This document shows positions 35,419 to 44,553 of a stretch of DNA of 64,000 bases, piece by piece (position 1 is the first letter of the stretch; each line of letters opens with the position of its first letter). The translations under genes and the position numbers were made by a program. The stretch covers positions 3,540,501 to 3,604,500 of the forward strand of contig CP081098.1 of NCBI GenBank assembly GCA_025141015.1, read 5' to 3'. Under the pieces are notes generated by a model, which saw only the letters and a program-made list of their open reading frames with translations, did not search any database and was not told the origin of the DNA. This stretch comes from Rhodobacteraceae bacterium M382. GTDB lineage: Bacteria; Pseudomonadota; Alphaproteobacteria; Rhodobacterales; Rhodobacteraceae.

Positions 35419-35877
35419 ATGAACAGAAAAGTTGTTTACGGATTGGGTGCGGTGGGGATAGCCGCTGTCGCGGTGTTTCTACTGCAATCAAAAGATCAAC
35501 CCGGCCCACAAGGTCATTCGATGACGCCACCTGACACGTCATCCATCGCGCAGGGTGATCCGATCATGACTGTTGCACTTCCTGCCACACTGTCATCGGA
35601 TGCGCAGATTGGAAAACGCGGCTTTGATGCCAAATGCGCCCAGTGTCACGGCGAGAATGCCGCCGGTCAGAACGGTGTCGCGCCGCCGTTGATTCACAAG
35701 ATTTACGAGCCGAACCACCATTCAGATATGGCGTTCATCCTGGCTGCTAAAAATGGCGTTCGGTCTCACCACTGGAAGTTTGGCAACATGCCCCCGGTCA
35801 AGGGCCTGACAGATGCCGATGTCAAATACATCGCTCGATATGTGCGCGAACTTCAGAAAGAGAATGGTATCTTCTGA
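35419..35877 (+). CDS. Membrane-anchored cytochrome c
   Basis: 152 residues from ATG 35419 (MNRKVVYGLGAVG). An N-terminal helix anchors it; the heme motif is CAQCHG (Cys73, Cys76, His77), and a Met in FGNMPPV is the likely sixth ligand. Monoheme class I cytochrome. Its TGA overlaps the start of the next gene. It is likely an electron partner of the oxidase encoded downstream. Confidence 0.88.
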   Translation: MNRKVVYGLGAVGIAAVAVFLLQSKDQPGPQGHSMTPPDTSSIAQGDPIMTVALPATLSSDAQIGKRGFDAKCAQCHGENAAGQNGVAPPLIHKIYEPNHHSDMAFILAAKNGVRSHHWKFGNMPPVKGLTDADVKYIARYVRELQKENGIF

Positions 35878-36230
35878 TGCAGCAGGGGCAGCGTGCGCAT
35901 TTTTGGTTGGTGTTTCAGGCAGCTGTTTTGTCCGCACTGTTTGCTTTTTTCTGGCTACCGCAAACAGCCAGCGCGCATCTGGATATTGGCGCTGACACCT
36001 ATTCGACCGTTAATATCCAACACAAAGACAACCCGGCTTCAGATGGCCCTTTCGGAATGTTCGGGCATTATCATTCCGGATTGGATTGTTCGGTTCAAGC
36101 GGCCTTTGCCTCTGGGTGTGATGCCCGGTTCATTGACGCTGATCTTCGACCAAATTTTCGATCCGTTGACAATACCATGGTCAGCTGGCCTGTTTCCTTT
36201 GATCCGCCGCTACCGCGAGTCCTGTCCTGA
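35877..36230 (+). CDS. Exported protein of unknown function
   Basis: 117 residues, ATG overlapping the cytochrome stop (TGATG). A signal peptide (FFWLPQTASA-HL) is followed by a polar mature part with FGMFGHYHSGLDCSVQAAF, a His-x-His and two Cys that could bind copper. No family recognised. Confidence 0.6.
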   Translation: MQQGQRAHFWLVFQAAVLSALFAFFWLPQTASAHLDIGADTYSTVNIQHKDNPASDGPFGMFGHYHSGLDCSVQAAFASGCDARFIDADLRPNFRSVDNTMVSWPVSFDPPLPRVLS

Positions 36231-36272
36231 TAAACCACCAACCCTGCAACCAGGAAATGCTAGGACGACAAG

Positions 36273-36574
36273 ATGAACCCCAAAGCAATTGTAATGAGCG
36301 GCGTGTTGACAACCTTTGTGGCAGCCACGGCTTTCGCGCATGGCAATGCGAGGGGCAGCGCATTACCCGGCCTGTCATACCGGGCGAAACTTTACGGACG
36401 CACTGTGGGGCCGTGGACAATCTGGCCTATGCTTTGAAAACCGGTGTCATGCCATCCGGTGGCGCGCTTGGCGGAACCATGGGCGAAGTTGTTTTGCAGG
36501 GAACATGGTTTCTGACTGACGGGGACCGCAAAGCAATGGCGATCTATCTGATGGACGATCATGTCGGCGAATAA
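36273..36574 (+). pseudogene. Remnant of a cytochrome c gene
   Basis: A signal peptide frame (MNPKAIVMSGVLTTFVAATA-FAHG) stops early at a TGA. In another frame the sequence goes on as NLAYALKTGVMPSGGALGGTMGEVV and FLTDGDRKAMAIYL, which is the C-terminal part of a cytochrome c domain. The CxxCH heme site between them is missing. An internal deletion with frame change explains this best. Confidence 0.65.
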
Positions 36575-36623
36575 TACCGGGACGGGCGAACCTGTTACCC
36601 GCCCGAAGAGAGGAAAGAGAGAC

Positions 36624-38021
36624 ATGAACATCTCGAGAAGACGATTTGTAGGGGTAGCCGGTGCTGCCGGGTTACTTGCCTCCGCCCCGATCCGGTCGCT
36701 TGCTGAAGACCTGAACAACCCGGTTCTGCAGGCGCAGGTGCGAAATGTTCAGCTTGCGCCAGCGGGCTATCCGCAGACCGAGATCTGGGGATACGGCGGG
36801 CAGACGCCCGGCCCGGAAATTCGGCTGCTTCAGGGGCAAAGCCTGCATCGCAGGCTGAAGAACACACTGCCGCAAGCCACCTCGGTGCATTGGCATGGCA
36901 TCAGAAGCGACAATGCAATGGACGGCGTGCCCGGGTTGACGCAAGAGGCCGTCATGCCGGGTGCGGAATTCGACTATGATTTTATCGTGCCCGATGCGGG
37001 AACCTATTGGTACCACGCGCATAACCGATCCGCTGAACAGGTAGCTCGAGGTCTGTATGGCGCGTTGATTGTCGAAGAGGCGGATGGCCCCGACGTAGAT
37101 CGCGAAGAGGTTCTGGTGCTCGACGACTGGCTGCTTAACCCCGAATCCGCGCAGATCGATCCGGACTTTGCGGCACAGCATGATCGCAGCCACGCGGGAA
37201 GGCGCGGGAATTTTGTGGCGACCAATGGACGTTTTGAACTGACGCTTCCGACCACTCGTCACGAGAGAATGCGCCTAAGGATCATCAACGCGGCCAACGC
37301 CCGGATATTTGTCCTTGCATTGGAAGGGCTTGAGGGATGGGTCGTCGCGTTGGACGGCATGCCGTTGCCAGAGCCCGAGCCGGTTACAGAGGAATTCCTG
37401 ATAGGGCCGGGTCAACGCGTTGATCTGATTGTCGATGTGACGGCAGAAGTTGGTGATACCGCCTATCTGGTGCGCCTTGAGAGCGAAGAGGCGCGCGCCC
37501 AGGCGTCCTTTCCGGTGACAGTGGCGGGCAGCCGGGCCCGCCGGGACGCTCCGGAGGCGTTGCCCCCAAATCCTGATCAGTCAGTTACTGGTCTTGAGGG
37601 CGCACTGTGCGCCCGCCTGACCATGGCGGGTGGTGCCATGGGGACATTGCAATCCGCAATTCTGAATGGCGAGCAGGCGTCCTTTCGACAGATGGTGCAG
37701 GCCAATGAGTTCTGGGCATTCAACGGGACCGTCGGGATGACCGAGACACCATTGGTCGAGGTATCTCTGGGCCAGACGGTGCGGGTGGAGATTAACAACG
37801 ACACATCTTTTCCTCATGCGATGCACCTTCATGGCATGCATTTCCGCGAAGTCATGCAGGGCGGAAACCTTGGGCCGCTTCGAGATACGCTGATGACATT
37901 TGCGGGCCAGACGCGCGAGATTGCCTTTATGGCAAACAACCCCGGCGATTGGCTGTTCCACTGTCACATGCTGTCCCATGCGGATTCCGGCATGATGACT
38001 TGGCTAAAGGTGGTCGCATGA
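36624..38021 (+). CDS. Tat-exported multicopper oxidase
   Basis: 465 residues from ATG 36624 with an AGGAAAG ribosome site. Twin-arginine signal SRRRFVGVAG. Copper motifs HWHGIRSDNAMDG, YWYHAHN, FPHAMHLHGMHF and FHCHMLSHADSGMM (HCHxxxHxxxxM) are complete. It lacks a strong Met-rich insert, unlike the CueO-type oxidase nearby. Its stop overlaps the following cytochrome c start, so the oxidase and cytochrome are made together. Confidence 0.92.
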   Translation: MNISRRRFVGVAGAAGLLASAPIRSLAEDLNNPVLQAQVRNVQLAPAGYPQTEIWGYGGQTPGPEIRLLQGQSLHRRLKNTLPQATSVHWHGIRSDNAMDGVPGLTQEAVMPGAEFDYDFIVPDAGTYWYHAHNRSAEQVARGLYGALIVEEADGPDVDREEVLVLDDWLLNPESAQIDPDFAAQHDRSHAGRRGNFVATNGRFELTLPTTRHERMRLRIINAANARIFVLALEGLEGWVVALDGMPLPEPEPVTEEFLIGPGQRVDLIVDVTAEVGDTAYLVRLESEEARAQASFPVTVAGSRARRDAPEALPPNPDQSVTGLEGALCARLTMAGGAMGTLQSAILNGEQASFRQMVQANEFWAFNGTVGMTETPLVEVSLGQTVRVEINNDTSFPHAMHLHGMHFREVMQGGNLGPLRDTLMTFAGQTREIAFMANNPGDWLFHCHMLSHADSGMMTWLKVVA

Positions 38022-38500
38022 AACGATACGCGCTTATGGTAATTGCGGTGTCCACCCTTGCACTTGGGGGATGGGTTTTATTTTCGCTCTCTTCCCGGTC
38101 ACCAATTACATCGGCAGATAATGCAGATCCCGCCGCGGGCGAGGCTCTCTATCAGGCAAACTGTGCCTCTTGCCATGGGGTCAATTTGCAGGGGCAGCCA
38201 AATTGGCGATCTCAGGGCGATGACGGGCTGTTGCCAGCCCCGCCGCATGATAAAACGGGCCATACCTGGCATCACGGAGACGGGCTTTTATTTTCCTACA
38301 CCAAACTTGGCGGCAAAGAAGCTCTGGCCCAACAGGGCGTCGACTTTGACAGTGGCATGCCAGGCTTTGGCGATCAGCTGAGTGATCAGCAGATCTGGGA
38401 TATTCTTACCTATATCAAATCCACCTGGCCTGACCGCGAAAGAGAGCTTCAGGCCACACGCAGCGAGGCCGAGCGCCTTCAGAAGGATGCAAACCCATGA
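38018..38500 (+). CDS. Membrane-anchored cytochrome c
   Basis: 160 residues from ATG 38018 (ATGA overlap with the oxidase). N-terminal membrane anchor, heme motif CASCHG (Cys49, Cys52, His53), sixth ligand probably the Met in DSGMPGFGD. It is coupled at both ends: its stop overlaps the dsbA-like start. It may pass electrons to or from the oxidase. Confidence 0.9.
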   Translation: MKRYALMVIAVSTLALGGWVLFSLSSRSPITSADNADPAAGEALYQANCASCHGVNLQGQPNWRSQGDDGLLPAPPHDKTGHTWHHGDGLLFSYTKLGGKEALAQQGVDFDSGMPGFGDQLSDQQIWDILTYIKSTWPDRERELQATRSEAERLQKDANP

Positions 38501-39223
38501 ACAAACTGACCACAGTCACACTGGCGATCCTTATGGGAGGGCTTCCGTTTGTCGCCTCTGCTGGGGAACTCAGCGAGGCCCGAATCAAGGAACTGGTGTA
38601 TGAGGCCATCCGGGAGAATCCAGATATCATTATGGAGGCCGTCGCCATCCTGCAACAACGCGAGGACGAGGCGCAGGCATCCGCTACACAATCGATCCTG
38701 AGCGATCAGCGCGCGGCGCTGGAACGCGACCCCAATGCGCCGGTTCTGGGGAATCCAGACGGCGATGTGACGGTTGTTGAGTTTTTCGACTATAACTGCC
38801 CCTATTGCAAACGCGCCATGACCGAAGTTCAGGCGCTGCTTGAGGCGGATGCGGATGTCCGGTTGGTCTATAGAGAATGGCCAGTACTGGGCGAGGGATC
38901 AGTCTTTGCCTCGCCCAGTACTGGCGGCCCGGGCGCAGGGGAAATACGAAGAGTTCCACCGGGCGCTGATGGGTTCCCGGGGCCGGGTCGAAGAAGCATC
39001 CGTTCTTCGCATCGCAAAAGAAGTGGGCCTTGATCTTGAAAGGTTGAAGGCGGACATGCAGTCACCCGAAGTGGAAGAGCATTTGGCCACATCAATGCAA
39101 CTGGCCCAGTCCCTTGGCTTTAACGGCACGCCATCTTTCGTGATCGGCGACGCGTTGGTCCCGGGATTTGTGGAACGGGCGCAATTGCAGGAAATCGTGG
39201 GCGAGAACCGTAAGAACGAGTGA
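38497..39223 (+). pseudogene. DsbA-family thiol oxidoreductase, frameshifted
   Basis: The N-terminal part has a signal peptide, an N-terminal helical domain and the active site FDYNCPYCKRAMTEV, and runs to YREWPVLGEGSVFAS. Then the frame breaks: the rest of the DsbA fold (LAARAQGKYEEFHRALMG, FNGTPSFVIGD with the cis-Pro) continues one frame over to 39223. The break falls inside a perfect inverted repeat. As read, the product of the first frame lacks the C-terminal domain and is probably inactive, unless ribosomes shift. Confidence 0.85.
38880..38925. repeat. Perfect 17-bp inverted repeat at the dsbA frameshift
   Basis: Arms 38880-38896 and 38909-38925 (GCCAGTACTGGGCGAGG and its exact reverse complement) surround a 12-base loop. 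The DsbA reading frame changes within the right arm. Confidence 0.95.
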
Positions 39224-39291
39224 GAGTTACGGTTTTCCGGCCACAGCCGGGGAAGTCAGGCCGAAATGAGCAATCCTTCCGGCTTCAGCTC

Positions 39292-40752
39292 TCAAGACAC
39301 TGAAAACTGACCCATCATGCCCGCATCCTCATGTTCCAGAATATGACAATGATACATGTACGGCGCATGGTTCGGGGCTGGCTGGTCAAACCGCATCAAG
39401 AGTTCCGCCTGCCCGTCAATCAGCACTGTGTCCTTCCATCCCCGGTTTTGTGCGGCCGATGGTTGACCGTTCTCGCTCAGAACCTGAAATCGGGTGCCGT
39501 GAACGTGGAACGGGTGCATCATCATCGGCGCCGACACCTGCCAGAGTTCTGTCTGGCCGCGCTTGGCTGCGACATTGATATGGCTCATGTCAAACGGCTG
39601 TCCATTGATCGAAAAGCCGCCGCCGCGCCGCCCCATCATGCCGCCGCCCATTCCCATATCCAATGTAAACTGGCGTTGAACCGCGCCAGTCGGATCAAGG
39701 TCTGGCAGCGCCTCTCCTATACCCGTGGGCAAGGTGGCAATGCGCGGGATTAGCCCCGGATCAACCTCAAATTTCTGCACGTCGAACGATCCGCCACCGC
39801 CGCCCATCATGCCGCCCATCATGGGCGTGTTGGAAACCGAAGCGCTCAAAAGGCTGTCTGCGTCGGTGCCGGAAAAATCGACCAGAATCTCAATGCGCTC
39901 GCCAGGGGCCAATGTGATGTCTTTCAGCGCCAACGGGGCAGGCAACAAACCGGCATCAGTGGCAACCATGTGCAGTTCCCGGCCTGAGGCCATGGAAAAC
40001 CGGTAGACACGCGCATTTGACCCGTTCAACAGCCGAAGCCGCACGATCCCGGCAGGCACCACAGCCACGCTTCCGATCTGGCCGTTGACAACAACGGTGT
40101 CGCCCAGAAATCCCACCATCGATTCATGCATGCCACGCGAGTAGGTCATCCGGCCCCGGCGATCAAAGCGACGGTCCTGAACAACCAGTGTCAGGTCATC
40201 TGTGCCATAGGTGCTTGGCAGGCCGCGTTCGTCATCCCGCCCGTCGGTGATTTGCAGCACACCGGCCAGTCCTGCGTGAACCTGCTCGGCGGTTTGTTCA
40301 TGGATGTGGGAATGATACCAGGCCGTTGCCGATGGTTGCATGATCGGAAGTGTCACGCGCCATGTTTCGCCTGCCAACACCGGTTGGTGGGGGCCGCCAT
40401 CCACCTCGCCCGGGATCAACAGACCATGCCAATGGGTCGAGACCGGCCGGTTCAGGGCATTTTCAACGGTGGCCTCGGTTTCACCATGGGTCACCCGGAT
40501 CACAGGTCCCAGATATGCCTGATTGAAGCCGAAGGTATTGCTGGCCGATCTGTTCAGAAAGTTCGTTTCCCCCGCCTGCGCTCGCAGGCTGAACCGCCTG
40601 GATTTTGTCGCGTCCAGCAGCGGTGGCATCGACAGCCGCTGCGATGACGTCTGGGCAGATGCCGAACCCGGCAGAGAAAACGCAACCCCAGCTGCAGCCA
40701 TGCCTGCAAGACAGGTGCGCCGGTTCACCCTGCGGCCCTCACTGATTGCCAT
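39292..40752 (-). CDS. cueO: CueO-type multicopper oxidase
   Basis: 486 residues with a twin-arginine signal (VNRRTCLAGMAAAG). Copper motifs HWHGLLIPG, WYHSHIH, HPFHVHG and YHCHILEHEDAGMM are complete. Met/Gly-rich inserts (TPMMGGMMGGGGG; LDMGMGGGMMGRRGGG) near the type 1 site are the mark of CueO cuprous oxidases. Its start overlaps the copZ stop (TGATG), so it is expressed from the CueR-type promoter in front of copZ. Confidence 0.92.
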   Translation of the reverse strand: MAISEGRRVNRRTCLAGMAAAGVAFSLPGSASAQTSSQRLSMPPLLDATKSRRFSLRAQAGETNFLNRSASNTFGFNQAYLGPVIRVTHGETEATVENALNRPVSTHWHGLLIPGEVDGGPHQPVLAGETWRVTLPIMQPSATAWYHSHIHEQTAEQVHAGLAGVLQITDGRDDERGLPSTYGTDDLTLVVQDRRFDRRGRMTYSRGMHESMVGFLGDTVVVNGQIGSVAVVPAGIVRLRLLNGSNARVYRFSMASGRELHMVATDAGLLPAPLALKDITLAPGERIEILVDFSGTDADSLLSASVSNTPMMGGMMGGGGGSFDVQKFEVDPGLIPRIATLPTGIGEALPDLDPTGAVQRQFTLDMGMGGGMMGRRGGGFSINGQPFDMSHINVAAKRGQTELWQVSAPMMMHPFHVHGTRFQVLSENGQPSAAQNRGWKDTVLIDGQAELLMRFDQPAPNHAPYMYHCHILEHEDAGMMGQFSVS

Positions 40753-40949
40753 CAGATGAGTGTCGCTTCGTAACCGGCTTCCTTGATGGCGCCCAGTATC
40801 GCGTCATTGCCAAGAATGCTTTGGACCGCAACGCTTCGGTCTGACAGATCACACGATACCTCGGCCATTTGATCTGCGCCTTTAATTTCTTTTTCGATGG
40901 CAGCGGTGCAATGGCCGCAACTCATGTCCGGAACTGTGAATTTTGTCAT
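40752..40949 (-). CDS. copZ: CopZ-type copper chaperone
   Basis: A 65-residue HMA domain with the motif MSCGHC near the N-terminus (MTKFTVPDMSCGHC). The ATG at 40949 is chosen because AAAGGAG precedes it at proper spacing; the frame is open eight codons more. It carries Cu(I) in the cytosol, probably to CopA, whose divergent gene shares the intergenic region. First gene of the copZ-cueO operon. Confidence 0.93.
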   Translation of the reverse strand: MTKFTVPDMSCGHCTAAIEKEIKGADQMAEVSCDLSDRSVAVQSILGNDAILGAIKEAGYEATLI

Positions 40950-40970
40950 GTGGGTCTCCTTTGTCCTGAC

Positions 40971-41001
40971 CATCTGGGTCCTTCCAGCGCTGGAGGGTCA
41001 A
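40971..41001 (-). promoter_or_regulatory. CueR-type promoter of copZ-cueO
   Basis: On the minus strand TTGACC (41001-40996), a 19-base spacer with the strong dyad CCTCCAGCGCTGGAAGG, and CAGATG (40976-40971). Dyad and spacer fit CueR; the -10 is poor, which is common in promoters that need activator distortion. Confidence 0.7.
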
Positions 41002-41030
41002 GAGTGAAACCCGCAATTTGTGATTAGGTC

Positions 41031-41061
41031 TTGACCTTCCAGTAAGTGGAAGCCCTATGTA
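41031..41061 (+). promoter_or_regulatory. CueR-type promoter of copA-cueR
   Basis: TTGACC (41031-41036), a 19-base spacer containing CCTTCC-N6-GGAAG, and TATGTA (41056-41061). It has the best -10 of the four such sites in the window, 22 bases before the copA start. Confidence 0.8.
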
Positions 41062-41082
41062 AGAGGCGAAACCGATCTTGGG

Positions 41083-43602
41083 ATGAGTCGCATGGGCGTT
41101 GAAAATCAACTGAAACTGTCATTGCAGGGAATGTCCTGTGCGTCTTGTGTAGGGCGCGCCGAAAAAGCCCTGAAGGGAATGACCGGTGTAACGGATGCAT
41201 CCGTCAATCTTGCCTCGGAAACGGCGGTGGTGAAATTCTCGGGACTTGCAGATGCCCGGCAAACTCTGGCAACGCTTGATAAAGCAGGCTACCCGGCACG
41301 CACCGGATCCGTGACGATGCATGTGGACTCCATGTCATGTGCGTCCTGTGTCGGTCGGGTAGACAAGGCGCTGGCGGTTGTGTCCGGCGTGCTTGAGGTC
41401 AATGTGAATCTGGCCTCGGAAACGGCGACTGTTACCTTTCTTGAGGGACAGGTCAGTCCGGGGGATCTACTGCAGGCAGCGGCAGATGCCGGGTATCCGG
41501 CACGTTTGAAAGATGCGTCAGCGCCCGAGGACATGGGCGCGCGCAAAGCGGCAGAAGCGCAGAGCCTTGCGCGGCGGACATTGCTTGCAGCAGCATTGGC
41601 ATTGCCGGTCTTTGTGATGGAGATGGGGGGGCACGCGATCCCGGCATTTCATGACTGGATTCGCCACACGATTGGCCATGAAACAAGCTGGTTGATCCAG
41701 TTCGTTCTGACCACAATCGTTCTTATCGGGCCAGGGCGTCAGTTTTACCTTAAGGGGTTCCCTGCACTGATGCGGGGCGCGCCGGATATGAACAGCCTTG
41801 TGGCGGTGGGAACATCTGCGGCCTATGCGTTTTCGGTGATAGCAACGTTCTTCCCGACGCTGCTGCCACAAGGGACCCGCGCGGTCTATTACGAGGCCGC
41901 GGCGGTCATCGTCGTTCTGATCCTTCTGGGACGGTTCCTTGAGGCCCGCGCCAAAGGGCGTACCGGAGAGGCGATCCGCAAGCTGCTGGGGCTTCAGGCC
42001 AAGACCGCACATGTGCTGAGAAGTGACGAGATTGTTGAAATCGACGTGGATCAGATTGTGGTCGGTGACATTCTGTTGGCCCGTCCCGGCGAGCGCATCG
42101 CGGTAGATGGCGATGTCACGCAAGGCACCAGCTATGTCGATGAAAGCATGATAAGCGGGGAGCCCGTTCCTGTCGCCAAGGCTGGCGGAGACCCGGTAAC
42201 CGGTGGAACGGTAAACGGTGCCGGAAGCATCCGGTTTCAGGCCACCCGCGTGGGCGCGGATACAACATTGGCCCAGATCATCCGCATGGTCGAAGAGGCC
42301 CAGGGCGCCAAGCTGCCGATCCAGGGGTTGGTGGACAGGATCACCCTGTGGTTCGTGCCCGCCGTGATGGGGCTGGCCGCGCTGACCGTTGTGGTCTGGC
42401 TTGTGTTCGGACCGGACCCGGCATTGTCGTATGCGCTTATTGCCGGGGTTGCCGTCCTGATCATTGCCTGTCCCTGTGCCATGGGGCTGGCCACGCCGAC
42501 TTCGATCATGGTCGGAACCGGGCGGGCGGCCGAGATGGGCGTTTTGTTCCGCAAGGGCGATGCGCTGCAAAGCCTTCAGGCTGTCAACGTGGTCGCGCTG
42601 GACAAAACCGGCACCCTGACCGAAGGCCGCCCCGAACTGACCGATCTCAGCGTGGCTGATGGGTTTTCGCGCGACGAAGTCTTGCGCCTTGTGGCCGCCG
42701 TTGAACGCGACTCGGAACACCCCATCGCCGAGGCAATTGTCCGGGCAGCAGGAAACGAGGGAATTGCTTTGCCGGATATCGGCGACTTCGCGTCGATCAC
42801 CGGGTATGGGGTGTGCGCCCAAGTCGATGAACGATCAGTTCTGGTTGGCGCGGACCGACTGATGACCCGCGAAGGGATTGATCTGGAGACCCTGTATTCT
42901 GCGGGGGAGGCGTTGGGGGCTGAAGGCAAGACCCCGCTCTATGCCGCGGTGGACGGTCGGATTGCGGCTGTCATTGCGGTTTCAGACCCGGTCAAACCTA
43001 CAACCAAAATGGCGATCAAGGCTCTGCATGATCTTGGACTGAAAGTTGCCATGATCACCGGCGACAATCGCGCAACGGCGCAGGCAATTGCTGATGCAAT
43101 CGGCATTGACCACGTGGTCGCCGAAGTCCTGCCGGATGGCAAGGTCGCCGCCCTGAACGAACTGGCGCAGGGTGGCAAGAAGGTCGCCTTCGTCGGTGAC
43201 GGCATAAACGACGCGCCCGCCCTGGCCCATGCCGATGTCGGAATTGCCATTGGCACTGGCACCGATGTGGCTATCGAAGCGGCCGATGTTGTCTTGATGT
43301 CGGGTGACCTGCGTGGTGTTGTGAATGCGTTCGACGTCTCTGCACGCACGATGGCGAATATCCGTCAGAACCTGTTCTGGGCCTTTTCTTACAACTCAGC
43401 ACTGATCCCGGTCGCCGCAGGTGCGCTGTATCCGGCATTCGGGCTGTTGTTATCGCCCGTTCTGGCCGCCGGGGCCATGGCCCTGTCCAGCGTGTTTGTT
43501 CTGAGCAACGCGCTGCGATTGCGGATGGCGCAGCCAATAATGCCTGAGAAGGCTACCCAAAGTCCAGCCGGCTCAGAAATGCAACCGGCCCCCGCTGAAT
43601 AA
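41083..43602 (+). CDS. copA: CopA, Cu(I)-exporting P1B-1 ATPase
   Basis: 839 residues. Two N-terminal HMA domains each with GMSCASC or SMSCASC, then eight membrane helices. CPC metal site in [17 protein letters not shown], and [17 protein letters not shown]-terminal [18 protein letters not shown] and [16 protein letters not shown] give the Asn/Tyr and Met/Ser residues of the Cu(I) class. It is the second copper ATPase of the island and differs from the one at 27848 in having HMA domains. It takes Cu(I) from CopZ. The ATG at 41092 is an alternative start. cueR follows after 12 bases. Confidence 0.95.
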   Translation: MSRMGVENQLKLSLQGMSCASCVGRAEKALKGMTGVTDASVNLASETAVVKFSGLADARQTLATLDKAGYPARTGSVTMHVDSMSCASCVGRVDKALAVVSGVLEVNVNLASETATVTFLEGQVSPGDLLQAAADAGYPARLKDASAPEDMGARKAAEAQSLARRTLLAAALALPVFVMEMGGHAIPAFHDWIRHTIGHETSWLIQFVLTTIVLIGPGRQFYLKGFPALMRGAPDMNSLVAVGTSAAYAFSVIATFFPTLLPQGTRAVYYEAAAVIVVLILLGRFLEARAKGRTGEAIRKLLGLQAKTAHVLRSDEIVEIDVDQIVVGDILLARPGERIAVDGDVTQGTSYVDESMISGEPVPVAKAGGDPVTGGTVNGAGSIRFQATRVGADTTLAQIIRMVEEAQGAKLPIQGLVDRITLWFVPAVMGLAALTVVVWLVFGPDPALSYALIAGVAVLIIACPCAMGLATPTSIMVGTGRAAEMGVLFRKGDALQSLQAVNVVALDKTGTLTEGRPELTDLSVADGFSRDEVLRLVAAVERDSEHPIAEAIVRAAGNEGIALPDIGDFASITGYGVCAQVDERSVLVGADRLMTREGIDLETLYSAGEALGAEGKTPLYAAVDGRIAAVIAVSDPVKPTTKMAIKALHDLGLKVAMITGDNRATAQAIADAIGIDHVVAEVLPDGKVAALNELAQGGKKVAFVGDGINDAPALAHADVGIAIGTGTDVAIEAADVVLMSGDLRGVVNAFDVSARTMANIRQNLFWAFSYNSALIPVAAGALYPAFGLLLSPVLAAGAMALSSVFVLSNALRLRMAQPIMPEKATQSPAGSEMQPAPAE

Positions 43603-43614
43603 GGAGACAGAAGA

Positions 43615-44031
43615 ATGAACATCGGAGACGTATCGCGCTTGTCCGGGCTTCCGGCGAAAACCATTCGCTATTACGAGGAAATCGGCCTTGTCGATCCGCT
43701 GCGCAGTAGCAATGGCTATCGGAGTTTCCGCAAAAGCGACCTGCACAAACTTGCCTTTCTGGGGCGGGCCCGGTCCCTGGGTTTTTCCATTGACGATTGC
43801 CGCGACCTGCTGGCTCTTTACGATGACAGAACCCGTGCCAGCGCCGATGTCAAAGCGATCGCAAAAGAACATCTGCTACGAATTGACCAGAAATTGGCAG
43901 AACTGAATGAAATGCACGAAACGCTATCGCACCTGGTTAATGAGTGCGCCGGAGATCACCGCCCAGATTGCCCGATCTTGGCAGATTTGGCGGCCACATC
44001 AGAGAAAGATGCTACCGCTTTGGCAAGCTAG
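43615..44031 (+). CDS. cueR: CueR, copper-responsive MerR-family activator
   Basis: 138 residues. Winged helix (MNIGDVSRLSGLPAKTIRYYEEIGLV), a long dimer helix, and the metal loop ECAGDHRPDC: two Cys seven residues apart, as in CueR/HmrR. It should activate the four TTGACC-N19 promoters of this island. It is co-transcribed with copA, which gives positive feedback. Confidence 0.93.
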   Translation: MNIGDVSRLSGLPAKTIRYYEEIGLVDPLRSSNGYRSFRKSDLHKLAFLGRARSLGFSIDDCRDLLALYDDRTRASADVKAIAKEHLLRIDQKLAELNEMHETLSHLVNECAGDHRPDCPILADLAATSEKDATALAS

Positions 44032-44129
44032 CGATGCTAGGATTCGTTCTTCGTATTAGTCCTTGTTGATTGCTGGTCGAGTGTCGTTGTTCCGTTTTGA
44101 CGGCAATTGAAAATTTCCAGAGAAATCTC

Positions 44130-44387
44130 TTAGTATGCAGAACAGGCCCGTGTCTGTTCCCGCATTTCGGCATAATCGATTAGCATTTCTGCGATTGCCG
44201 ATTTCGCGGGCAGCAGCTTGATTTCTCCGACTGCCCGCACCTGAAGTTCCCTGCTGTACTCTACGAATGGTGGACAGACAGGCACGGCGCGCAGTTTAGA
44301 ACTCCCCGTCGCGCAAGCGCTGAGCAAGCTCATCGCGATTACGCGGACGACGAGCCGCCGCCTCCAGCATCCGGCGTTGAACTTCAT
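44130..44387 (-). CDS. Probable o-spanin-like phage lipoprotein
   Basis: From the ATG at 44387 the product has 85 residues with a basic n-region (RRRLVVR), a hydrophobic stretch and a lipobox (LLSAC), then CPPFVEYSRELQVRA. It overlaps the upstream membrane gene by ~90 bases in another frame, the nested layout of Rz/Rz1 spanins. The exact start is uncertain (44408 is possible). Confidence 0.6.
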   Translation of the reverse strand: MKFNAGCWRRRLVVRVIAMSLLSACATGSSKLRAVPVCPPFVEYSRELQVRAVGEIKLLPAKSAIAEMLIDYAEMREQTRACSAY

Positions 44388-44553
44388 TGATTTTCTCCGT
44401 GGTTTCAAGGCGCTCGACCAACCGCCCGATGCGTTCGCCGGATCGGCGCAAGGTCAGCAGAAACAGGACAATGGCGAGCGCGATGGCCCCATAACGCAGT
44501 GCGGCCCGAGCCAATGATCTGGCGGCGATCCCACCGAGCAAGGTGGTGATCAT
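44296..44553 (-). CDS. Probable i-spanin-like phage membrane protein
   Basis: 85 residues from ATG 44553 (MITTLLGGIAARSL), overlapping the endolysin stop (ATGA). One N-terminal membrane helix, then a charged coiled coil (RIGRLVERLETTEKINEVQRRMLEAAARR). Size, topology and the overlapping lipoprotein gene fit an inner-membrane spanin. Confidence 0.65.
   Translation of the reverse strand: MITTLLGGIAARSLARAALRYGAIALAIVLFLLTLRRSGERIGRLVERLETTEKINEVQRRMLEAAARRPRNRDELAQRLRDGEF

Noticed and set aside
41518-42822. A 434-codon leftward open frame.
   Set aside because: It lies wholly antisense to copA, whose motifs are complete.
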